From Nageia nagi (taxonomy: Eukaryota; Pinophyta): a DNA stretch of 64,000 nucleotides. The stretch is taken from contig JBITNC010000001.1 of the NCBI GenBank assembly GCA_050084985.1, forward strand, positions 108,686,001-108,750,000. The letters are read 5' to 3'. The position numbers and the translations under genes were made by a program. The notes below the pieces were generated by a model. It worked only from the letters and a program-made list of their open reading frames with translations, ran no database searches and had not been told where the DNA came from. Position 1 is the stretch's first letter; each line of letters opens with the position of its first letter. Below, piece after piece: positions 49,484 to 60,257 of the stretch.

Positions 49484-51340
49484 TTGAGAATGTGTGTTAA
49501 CCACTCTCTTATATTTTTTGAGATTGTATTTTTCAATTTTGTTTTAGTTTTTTGCTAGATAAGAAATAAAGGAAAACACACATCATTCATAGCAATTATG
49601 TTTTTAATTTTTATTTATATTATCAAGAAAATAAGTAAATGCATAAACAACCTATTTAGAAACTCACCTTTTTTGATGTGATTATCTTATATAATTTTGT
49701 TCTAAATTGAATTGATCTTTCTTAATGAGCTTTATGAATTGTTTATTTTATTTTTGTTAATTTTTCTAGATTATTTTTTCTATTTAGATGTTTAAACAAG
49801 GGTAGGATGGAATTCTATAGGCCATCTATGGAAAAGTATCAAATTGGTGTCTAAAGTGGTCCTTTTAGTGCAATGGGGTGCAAGAAATGCTGCTAAATAC
49901 TATCTTGATAGTGGATTCCAAGCATAGCCTTCTTATTTATAGTCACCTAATGGAAAATGATGACTTCTATCCTAAAACTTGGTATTCATCTCCAAGTTTG
50001 GCTCTACAACTTATGGTGTGGTTGGTGGGTACATAATAAATATAAAAATCAATGTTTTATCATCACCTCCAACTCATTGATATTTATTTTTAGGTCTCAA
50101 GAACATACTTTAAAATAAATAAAATAACTCATGATAACTACAACCCAACCTGGCATACATATTTCTTTATTATGTTTTATTTAATGTGAAAAAATAATGT
50201 TTTAATTAATGAGTCTTAATCTAACCCATGAGATTCATTACTACTTTTAGTGTGATTCTTTAACCAAAGCTTAATAAAATTCATTTACTCCTCTCAAATG
50301 TAGAAGTAATTATGTGAAGTTCATTACCACTTCTTACTAATCACATCTACCTTTGACCTCCTTTTAGAGAGATAGGATGAGACATGTAAGAAGTCATTAA
50401 GTGAGAGTAAATTAACTTAAAAGAGATTATTTAACTCCTCTTTGAGTCACAATCCTTCGACCTACTTTCGAAGTGGTAAAGAAGATAATAAAGGTTTTAA
50501 TGTGAAATAAATTTTTTTAGATAAGGCTCTTTAACTCATGTTCAAGTCATAATCCTTCAACCTCTTTTCATTGTGGTAATGCAAATAGGAAGAGTATTAA
50601 TGTGAAGGTGAATACCCACCCAATCAATTAATTAATTTAATTATGTTTTAATCTACCTTAACCCTAGTAAATTAACCTTATATTCATCCCATTCTTAATG
50701 AAATTTAATTCCTCTTTTTGAGTGTGAAAGTAATTTAATGAGAGTTTATTACCAATCTTATTGAGATAAAGTGAAAAAATAAAAATGATTCATTTACTCT
50801 TTTCCTATTGCATCCATTCTAATCACCTAAGATCACCTTTTGGTGCAAAGGGAGAGCATAAGTGGGTGTAAATAAAAAATTTTAAGTTAGTTTGTTAGTA
50901 CATTCCTAAAGAAAAAAAAAAGTTAAATAACATTCATGAAATTTACTAAAAATGAAGCAAAATAATGCAATGTACCTAAAAATTCATATACCCTTCCTAT
51001 ATGTAATTTGAGCAAATAAATCATAGAAAAGGTGTTTATTTCCATTTTCCATTTTAGTACCTAAGTTACACTTTCATAATTGATGAAAGTTGAAACATAT
51101 ACCCTTTGTTTTCAATTACTAGCATTTCATAATTTTAACTTAGAATCACTGGCATTTCACTTCAATACTTGGCATTTGATTTTGTTTTACCAATGTTTAC
51201 ATAGTACAAAAGATAGACAGTAGAGAATAGAAAATAACATGAAATTAGTAGTGATACTACAAGACACAAAATACCAAAATGAACATTACAACATAGAAAA
51301 ATAACCCTTGCATCTCATTTTTAATGGAGTTATGTGCAAA
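49484..51340 (-). other. Leader of T1 between PBS and gag
   Basis: About 1.86 kb without a supportable ORF. Ogre-like elements often have a long leader or an extra ORF here; none is visible. Confidence 0.5.
50330..50620. repeat. ~100-bp degenerate tandem repeat in T1 leader
   Basis: Two to three units share TCAYAATCCTTCRACCT followed by a GTGGTAA block and a TTAATGTGAA block; unit anchors are at about 50449 and 50548. Confidence 0.6.
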
Positions 51341-51360
51341 GGGCCCTCCTTCTAGCATCA
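51341..51360 (-). other. Primer-binding site of T1
   Basis: On the minus strand TGATGCTAGAAGGAGGGCCC lies three bases after the 5' LTR. Many Tat-type sites begin TGGCGCC. The differences here (TGATGCT) are G-to-A and C-to-T, as deamination gives. Confidence 0.6.
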
Positions 51361-51363
51361 AAA

Positions 51364-52248
51364 TGTATTACACAAAAAACAACCCTATTAATAAACAAAA
51401 CAAAGTATGTTACAACCAACAATAATTCTTTTATTGAATTTTGAATAGACCTAAATAATTAGTTTACAATGACAAATATCATGTCAATTTATGATGTATA
51501 ATAGTGCTTTGTATAGTAAGGGATTTTTATTTATAAAGGAAGATATAGGCTCCTTTAGACCTCCTTTGAATGAGTGTATCCATATCTGTAAGGCTTCAGT
51601 AGTGTATCCAAAAACTTGTAAGAAAATATTGATGATTATCTTTGATTTCTTAGTAGTCTTTTGGCTTTTTATTTCTCAAACTAGCTACCATGCACCTATA
51701 AATCCTGCATACCTACAAACAAGAAACATATCAAACATACCCACTCATATAGTTAAAAATATATGAAAGTATAGTGTAAATTAAGTATAAAATCATGGAA
51801 AAAATGTAATGCAATTACCTACTACAAGTTTGAATGTATTTTAATAGAGTATTTTTGCATAAAATGTGGATCCTTTTCTCCTTAGGAGAGGTTTAATTTA
51901 TAGAGTTTTGGGATCACCAAAGTTTCTATTTTGGAGGCAAGGATAGGATAAAAAATCTCATCCAACCTTGTCATAGGGATTATCCATGTTGGGGAGGGTG
52001 TAGGATCAAGAATGAATGATCCAAGATTTGTTGGTTTGTTTCCTTGGTTGCCTTAATTTTTCCATTTTTCTTTGATTTTGCTAACTTAAAAGTTTCTAGC
52101 ATCTAGATTCAAATGCCATCGATTAGTATGGATCATCCATGTTCAATATTTATATGCTAGCATTTAGCTAACTATAGTAAATTATTTAGTTCCAATTTTT
52201 CGTTCCTCTTTTGCTTATTGAAAGAAGGGCCATTTTTGGATGTCTACA
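51364..52248 (-). repeat. 5' LTR of T1 (885 bp)
   Basis: Minus-strand start TGTAGACATCC at 52248, end TAATACA at 51364. Homologous to 21778-22672 along its length. It is followed by a PBS, which marks it as the 5' LTR. Confidence 0.85.
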
Positions 52249-52660
52249 AAATCACTTACCAAGGCTATTTGAATAATACCAAGAAAGTGTGTACTTGATA
52301 TGATAAGTAAGAAATACTCAAATATGTGATGTAATTATGCAAAGGATTGAATTGGATTCGAGATAAAGTTGTAATGATATTTGAATGACCTGGATCAATG
52401 CTTGACATCCTCCAAATTTGTAGCTCTAGATCATAAAGATACATAACATGGCCATCGTGTCAATAGTATCCTTCACTCTATGGATTCCATATGATCTATA
52501 TAATTAAGATGTACAAAATATATAGCAAGAAACTAACACTTAGAGCATAACATATTTTCAAATAGATGGCATCAAGAGACATTATTGGGTAGTGTAGTCG
52601 ATATATGGACAATCACCTATTAGATAGATATGATAGGGGTTATTGTATTATATCTCTCCT
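52249..52660 (+). repeat. Repeat B, right flank of T1
   Basis: Matches 58004-58415 (AAATCACTTACCAAGG start; TAGGGGTTATTGTATT end) with scattered differences. Nature unknown. Confidence 0.75.
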
Positions 52661-53883
52661 TTAAAACATGCAAATACATAAAAGAGAGTGATATCTGACC
52701 TTGAAATAATAATAATCATCTCAATAGAATTATAAAAGAGCATGCAATATTAATTATATTCTTAATATAATTATAGATATAATATGATTAAGAGATATTG
52801 GTCTTGATTAACACATGTTTAGCATTTAACTAGTACATTGATATGTATATTATAGATATTTACATGATTCAAATAATATATAGCTTAGATACTTAAACAT
52901 AATTTATTAATAAATAATAAATAATTTTAGGTATCTACATTTGCCTCTCTTTGGATATGTAATAAAAGAAATTGAAATTGCATTATCCAAAGAATGAAAC
53001 AAAAGTGTAGAAAAATTTTCAACCAAATTTAAAGAGTATTTCCCTCAATGGTTTACAGATATCATCAACTTAGTTCCTCATACATGCCCCCTTTTTGACT
53101 TGGTTTCCTTAGGAATGTTCCATGGATGGAGAAGTCAAAGCAAAAATAGATTATGAGATATAGCCTTTAATATATGAAAGAAACACACCTATATAGATCA
53201 TATATTTTAATGAAATATAGCATTGTTAAATCAAAGGTATAATAGAATATCATCAGAATAATAAAAACATTTCCTTATATCCCCAATCAATTTTAACTCC
53301 AAAATATTAGGGGGTTCAAACCTAGAATACATAGGTTGTTTGAACTCCCAAGAAAAAGGGTTACCTATATTCAAGAATTGTAAGTTTCTTATACTTCTAA
53401 GTATAAGGGTTGTTAAGATCTAGGACACTTAGGTTGATTAAACTCCCAAGCAAAAGAGTTTCTCTATTTCCTAAGCACATTGATGAAGATAGCCTCCATC
53501 AAAAGATTAGGAGATGAAAACTTCTTGCTTGATGATTGTGGAGCTATTAATTCAAAGGAAATGGGATCAAGAGTACACCAAATTATTAAAGGTTATGATG
53601 ATATTTATAGAATTAATTTAATATTTATGCTCATAGTAGTTACATGGCTTCTAAAAACATCATGAGTACAAGATGTATTACATTTGGAAGATAATCATGA
53701 AGAAATCACATGTTATATATAAGAAATAGTACTATATTTTTATACTAAATAGTGATATTAGCATTTTGAGGTACCAATTTTTAAGAAACATATTATTTTA
53801 CATGGTATGAATGCCATGATTTTAGAATTTGTATAGTATGAACACCCTTAATTTCATATAATTTTGAAGAAATATCTTCTATA
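52661..53883. other. No recognised feature
   Basis: AT-rich. A short repeated phrase (TTGAACTCCCAAG / TTAAACTCCCAAG, 53370-53460, and earlier at about 53340) resembles the untranslated-region repeats of Tat elements. The 61-codon open piece at 53480-53665 has no recognisable features. Confidence 0.4.
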
Positions 53884-53888
53884 ATTTG

Positions 53889-54637
53889 TGTTAACACCTA
53901 AAAAAGAATTTTAATTTAATTTAAATACCCTTTTAGGTATTCAAAATAATTTATTTATTTAATTAAATAAATGCACTTATTATCATGCAGTATTATATAC
54001 CTTTATGTTTTATGATAAGAGGTTGATCAAAAGATTATCCTAAGAAGAAATATTAGCCAATGTGATCCATTAGGAAAAGGAGGAGCCTTGTCACTAGACC
54101 TACTATCTATAAAGTTAGAAGGGTTGTACATGAGAAATCATGATGTTATCTATAATCTTTGATAGGTGATAATATACTTGTATCATTCTTGATCGATGTT
54201 TCTTAATTTCACTTATCATATTATGATGTTATTATACATTGAGCTTTGTACTCTTGCAATCTCTCAAACCCATTTGTGCATGATATTTTAAGCATTGAAT
54301 GTGTGAGGATGATATCAAGTAAAAGGATAAGGTAAACCAGAAAGATAACTAGGCAAATTTGTTGGGATCTTAGCACTACCACTAGGTTGAGGTTAGATTG
54401 GTGGCTCTATTTTTTACAGATGCTCATCATTCATCCCCTCTCAATTGAATATCTTCTTCATTCATCTTAATAGGTAAAGAATAAGTTTGTATATTTTATT
54501 AATATAGTTTGATAGGTCAAGGTCAATTAGGATCATTATCATATTTTATGTCATTATTATTTACTACTATCTCATGATTAATTGGTTAAATTTAATATTA
54601 TTAAATATCCTTAATAATTATTATTTTAGTTATAACA
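53889..54637 (+). mobile_element. Solo LTR (749 bp)
   Basis: Starts TGTTAACACCT and ends TTATAACA: TG...CA ends and TGTTA...TAACA inverted repeats. ATTTG flanks both sides (53884-53888 and 54638-54642). The start resembles that of the T2 LTR (TGTTATCACCT followed by an AATTTATTTA-type stretch), so it is probably from a Tat relative. No internal sequence remains, as after recombination between two LTRs. Strand is inferred from that similarity. Confidence 0.83.
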
Positions 54638-54642
54638 ATTTG

Positions 54643-55480
54643 GTTAGAATATATAAATATCTAAAATATAATTAAGTTTTATATGATATATCATACTTGT
54701 TCTTACCTGAATACCCCTACAATGGTCTATTTTGAATTGATTTGCATAGTGACTATGAATATTGAACTATAATAGCATGGATGCCCCATTGAATGATAAT
54801 ATTAACCTTGATTTATAAAATATTGAATAAACTATTATTGAATTCCTACCCATTTCTAATTTTAAACTTTGAATTTTGCCTTCTAACTCTGATATCTAAC
54901 TTCTTTCATACCCTTGGCTAAATCTAAAATTTCCCTTAGCTAAATTTGAAACTATCCCTAATTAAAATTAAATTTACCCAGAGCTAAAAACAAATCTACC
55001 CTAATTGAGACTAAATTTTTTTTATCCTAATTTTTATTCCTACCTCATTCTAATTCTGATTATTGTACCTATCATGTTTTCATTTTTAATTTTTTAATAT
55101 TTTGAAATGGTGTGGAAACTGTGAGTTTTTGATGTTTTACATAAAATGCAACTAGTATGAAACTAGATATAAGTCTAATATAGACATAAGGCATTTGATT
55201 AATATGGAAAATTTTAGAATTTTGATGAGAAAAATAAGATAAGAAAAAATTGATAAAATAATAATGCTTGATGAAATGATGAGGATGAAAAGATGCAAAG
55301 ATAAAATGATTGAAAAACTTGATAAGATTTTCCATGGTAACCTAATGCATGCAAGGGACTAACCTATATGATATGCAAAATAGAAGTGCATTCTAATATG
55401 AAAGTGTAATCCTATATAAGATGCAAAATGAGAAATTACAATTCATAAGAGGGTGATGTAATCACCACCATGATTAAAAG
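54643..55480. other. No recognised feature
   Basis: AT-rich. Contains a run of short repeated words around CTAAATTTGAAA / CTAAAATT (54900-55020). No ORF I trust. Confidence 0.4.
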
Positions 55481-56372
55481 CATAGTGACAAATCTCTAGA
55501 TATTCATAATACCATCTTTTTCCATTAGTATTGCTTCTTCAAATTTATTAATTAGCTCAATATATTCAATTTGAGTTAATAGATTAAAATATTCATATTC
55601 TAATAATGAATTAAATATATTAATATTCAATGCATACTTATCAAGGGAAAAATATTTTTTCTTTCTATACTCCTATACTTGAATCTCAATTAGACTTAAT
55701 TGAATCAAACTAGGTCATATTTTTGCACACCTTGCTAACTAGTTTTTTCTTTTTTTATCTTTTGTAGTTGAACCAAATATATGATATGGGAATTGTGTTT
55801 ACAATTTTATATAACATTTGTATCATTATTTTCTAATATTTTCTAAGATATTCATGAATTATACTAACCCTAATTTGTACTGATTGAGCTATTTCTACCA
55901 TAATACAGATAATGTTAATTTTTATTAGTGCTAAAGGAATATTTTTCTTAAATTATCTTAATATAATTGTTTATTGCATAAGGATTTTCTAGTAATAACT
56001 CTAGTTTTAATTTGAAAGATTCACCATTCACATATTCATTATATTTGTTAGTTAAATCTAGATCTTTATTAGTGCCTAACAATAAAGAATAATTGAATAA
56101 CATATGCTCTTTGATTTTACTTAATTGACTCTCAAATGATATATTTTCAAAAGCAATATCATACACTTCATATTTATCCATAGCATAATTTATGTATGGC
56201 TCATAATCTATATAAATAGTAGAATCATCATCATCATGAATATTAGTGTCATATTCATGATTATATATGATTAACCTATCATTTTGTTTGAGCATTTCTT
56301 TATCTTTATTCACTCTAGGTATTTCTTATTTTTCATGAAATCCAAATGTATCACCTAACACATTCCATAATT
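55480..56372 (-). pseudogene. Coding-like relic, possibly a Tat linker
   Basis: The open piece 55948-56313 is 121 codons, acidic and rich in Asn, Asp and Tyr. A second coding-like stretch near 55640-55490 reads EYEYFNLLTQIEYIELINKF. Composition and strand resemble the PR-RT linker of T1 and the fragment at 21410-21709, but no diagnostic motif is visible. It stops at the candidate solo LTR. Confidence 0.4.
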
Positions 56373-56377
56373 CATAA

Positions 56378-57263
56378 TGTAGACACCCAAAAATGATCCT
56401 TATTCAAAATATGAAATAAGGGATACAAAATTAATACATTATTATAAAATTTATAATAATGGAAAAATACCAATGTTGGATGATAGCATCTACTCCAAGT
56501 ACATTGATGACTCTATAATTAAAAAAACTAAAATAAGATAGTGAGATTTTGGATCATTCATCCCTCAAATCTATGGATCAGAAGTGAATCATGGTTAATT
56601 TTGCATATTTGCACATAATACCATAATAATTTTAGATCTAGATGAGCTCTTGGAATATGTTTTTAGCCTCCCAATATATGAAATCTAACTAATTTTAAAA
56701 TCTATAAATAAAACCTTCAAGAAAGAAGAAAGGGACTTGACTTTGAAGTAGGATTAATTTGTAAAATTCATTTAGAGATTCTGAAGAGTTAGATACTTTG
56801 ATTTTATGCTTTTCATGCATTTTAGTTTAGTATTTTGATATGAATAGGTATTAGGTATATTTGATAATTTATATTGCCATGTGTGCAAGGCTAATAGGTG
56901 TTGAAGTGCAAAGTTGTAAAGGTCTATTGAGAAGGCAAGAAATAGGAAACAAGAGATTAAGCTAAAGATAATAAGGAGAGGAGAATAAACAAAAAACATA
57001 CACTAGTTGTAAAAATTCTAGTGATTACATATCAAATGCCCATGATTGGAGACAATCGCTAGTGACTTCATCTAGAATTTCAACAAATTTGTAAAAGCCC
57101 AAGAAGCTATAAAACACATTTTTGTTAAAGCCCTTCAAGCAAGGAAATGAATCTAGAGATTCATTTTGTATAATTTGAGTTACATAGGAGAGTAATAAAA
57201 TATACAATGGTATTTAATGTGTGTTTATCTTATTTCTTATCAAGTTAATTTTTTAGATCAACA
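56378..57263 (+). mobile_element. Candidate solo LTR (886 bp)
   Basis: Starts TGTAGACACCCAAAAATG, like the T1 LTR start, and ends ATCAACA. CATAA lies on both sides (56373-56377 and 57264-57268). The length is almost that of the T1 LTR. The 3' part is not clearly alike, so this would be a related but distinct family. The end was found by searching for the duplication, which raises the chance of coincidence. Confidence 0.55.
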
Positions 57264-57268
57264 CATAA

Positions 57269-57950
57269 AAATAACATATTGTAACCATAATAAGATATGA
57301 GATCTAAAATTTGCAAGAAAATAGAAAAATCTAAATATTTTTAAAACTTTAAACCATGCAAAATTTAAAAATAACTTGCTAACATGTGTACATATGATGT
57401 GAGACATTTTAAATGCTAGAAATTTTGAGATTCAAGAAAAAGGCCTTTAAAATTTGGTATTTTATGGAAAATTATTTTATTTGAAAATCTTTACAAATCT
57501 TTAAAAAAATGCATGCAATAAAACCAAATCAATATCAAAAAGTTTCCTAATATGATGACCTATGATTTTGGTAAGTTTTTTATCATTAAATAAGTCACCA
57601 AATAGTTGTAATTTTTTTTTTAAATTTAAGATTTTTCAATGCAATATTTTGTACAAAACATTTTTCAAAATTGACCTAAATATGCCAATCTAGGCCCTAA
57701 AAAATTAGAAAACTCTTCCAATTATATTTATCTATGGTTTGGACAAAATCTAGGTTTTTCTATAATGACATTTTTTTAGAAAATAAAAATTCCCTAATTT
57801 TCCAAGTAATAAAATTTTCTAATTGTTGGGGGAAATTAATTCAATCAAAAATAAATAAAGTCAAAGGTTTTCAATGCAAGATTCCATAAAAAAGAGATGC
57901 CCTTAAATAATAATTCTAAGGTTTGTATGATCATTTGAGTTAACCAATAT
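57269..57950. other. No recognised feature
   Basis: AT-rich with poly-T and poly-A runs; no ORF or repeat border. Confidence 0.4.
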
Positions 57951-58420
57951 GTAGAATCAAAATTATGATTTACTATAATAAATATTAATCTACAATATAT
58001 GGTGGAAATCACTTATCAAGGTTATCTGAATAATACCATGAAAGTGTGCACCTGGTATGAGAAGAAAGAAATACTCAAAGATTTGGTGCAATTATGCAAA
58101 GGATTGGATTAGATTTGGGATGAAGTTGTAATGATACGCCAATGAACTAGATCAATGTTTGATATCTTCCATATCTATAGCTTAGGATCATAAAGATGAA
58201 TTACATGGAAACTATATCAATAGTCTCCTTCACCCTATAGACACTATGAGATCTTTAAAATTAAGATGTGAGAAATAGATAACAAGTAACTAAAGCTCAA
58301 AGTATAATAAATCATTAAATATCAAATATCAAGGGACACCATTGGGTAGTGTAGCTTATGTATAGAAAACCACCTATTAGAGAGATCTAATAGGGGTTAT
58401 TGTATTGTGTACTATTCATT
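57951..58420 (+). repeat. Repeat B, uninterrupted copy
   Basis: Its left ~40 bases match 21725-21761 and its remainder matches 52249-52660, across the point where T1 sits in the other copy. It is bounded on the right by the X LTR end at 58421. Confidence 0.7.
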
Positions 58421-60257
58421 AGAATAGTGTAACCTAACATTTTAGTCTAGCAATTTCTCCACTACTCGAATAAGAGTGAGGTCTTTGAATGAGTAGAAGG
58501 TGGTGGGATAGTACATTCATAGATTTTTTTGCTTAATGTCCAGGTTATAGGCTGAATCTTACCTAAGAAAAGGTCAAAAGTAATATGAAAGAGATAAAAA
58601 TCTAAGCTACTAAATAGGGAAATATAAATAGCATCAAAATAAACTAAACTAATTAGCTCGAGCATCACTGCATAGGAAGTAATCCATAGACAAGATTGAG
58701 AATAGAATAACTATCTCACTCCTAAGGTCTTGAAAATGCAATACACAACCATAACTTCAAACAAAGACTCATATATAATAATCATAAAATAAGACAATAG
58801 TCACAAAATTCAAAGGATAAAATATCTTCACATTGCATTACCATATATGAAAGTAATTCTTACAATGGGCAACTTTGCTAAAATGTCCAACCTTTTGGAC
58901 TTCCAATAGTCCATTATATATAATATTTTCTTTACAATGGATGGTTTTCCACCATTAATGACTATAACTACCCCTTTGACTAAAGACAAAATAAACTTAA
59001 ATATTTACAATATTTATAGGATACTCTAAAACTATAACTAATTATAGAGCATTGTTCAGATGTGGTGCCAATTCTTAAAATTTATAGATCTTCAATCTTG
59101 TACCTATCAACCATAATAGATCATTTTTATCTTTTGACCTAGTCAATCTAGAACTATTCCTAAATTTAAGAGGTATGGTCCTCCATTTCTATAAGTACAA
59201 TCAAGCCATATTAGTAGTTGATGATTTAACAACTCCTCTACAATCATTAAATCATGTTTATAAAACTAAATACTATAAGGGTGAAGGAAAGATGTAGCCA
59301 TAAAACTTAAGAGTGAACTACTATTTCCACATGGAAATGAGTTGCAATTGATACGTTAACAAAGTCTTGGGGGTCATACACCCTTGATTATGTGGACCTA
59401 GGTGTTCACCTTCTCTTATAGTCTTTACTCATTTTTGGCTAGCCTTATTACAACTTGCCAAGTATTATAGGAACTTGAGAATACTTGTAGACTTTTCACT
59501 CACCGATTTCCTTAGAAATATATGACATCATCATTCAAAACTAGTGGGGTTTATTGAATGCAAAGTGCTATGAATATCTCCCACTATAAAGACTATCAGG
59601 GTTTCTCATTATTGAATATATTTAGAGGCCACTAATTTTCTATAAGAAGTATCATTTCATCATTGGAATTTCACAAGTCCCATTTTACTTTAACTCTCAT
59701 AACAATTCATGCTACAAGACATAACAAAAAGTGGACCTTATGTATAATAGGGCTCAAAAATAAGACCCAAACTGTACTAGACCAAAACATATGTAACTTG
59801 ACTCAAAATAGGGCCCATATTTGACTTAAAAAAATACATAGACTTTATGAAATATAATACCAAAAAATGACTTAGCCAATTTTTTACAAGATGGGACTCT
59901 TCATAGAATATGACTTATAGACATAATTGGAACACAATTTAGATGATTTTTTTTTATATAAATAACACCTACCTTTGAATAAAATGATGGTTCTAAGTGA
60001 CCTTTTACTGAGTAAGACTCAAAATTTACTAACATGACCCAAAAATATCTTGAATAAAATGAAGCTCTAACTAAGAGAATATACAATACTTGACTCTTGA
60101 GAAAAAGAGTAAAAATATATAATATAATACTTTTAGGATTAAACTTTGTATAGGTATTTAAAACTAAGAAAGAAGGGGAAACAAGAAATGTGAATCATAG
60201 AAGGAATTTTATTTCAAGGAAAGAAAGAATGAATGAATTAATAATGAATATAAATAA
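58421..60257 (-). repeat. 3' LTR of the third X copy
   Basis: 58421-58950 matches 5182-5680 directly (AGAATAGTGTAACC; a GAGTAGAAGGTGGT stretch; a TAGGCTGAATCTTACC stretch). 59330-59420 matches the 6170-6240 region (CTTGGGGGTCATACACC type). The 26-bp array is not recognisable here. Confidence 0.75.

Larger units (their letters stand above)
21778..52248 (-). mobile_element. T1: giant Tat/Ogre-like element with nested insertions
   Basis: One minus-strand element: 5' LTR 52248-51364, PBS, ~1.9-kb leader, gag (ATG at 49483), PR, RT, RH, aRH, IN (ends about 39108), long 3' region with an antisense gene, PPT and 3' LTR 22672-21778. The two LTRs (885 and 895 bp) are homologous and in the same orientation. 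The flanks match two halves of repeat B, whose uninterrupted copy lies at 57951-58420. Target duplications are decayed (AAATC right, AATTT left). Removing T2 (8.4 kb) and the aRH insertion (~2.7 kb) leaves about 19 kb, large for Ty3/gypsy but usual for Ogre-like Tat elements. Confidence 0.75.

Noticed and set aside
51491-51766. 91-codon ORF
   Set aside because: It lies wholly inside the T1 5' LTR and is not open in the matching 3' LTR.
53480-53665. 61-codon ORF as a small gene
   Set aside because: No motif, no codon pattern and no conserved copy; this length is expected by chance in 64 kb.
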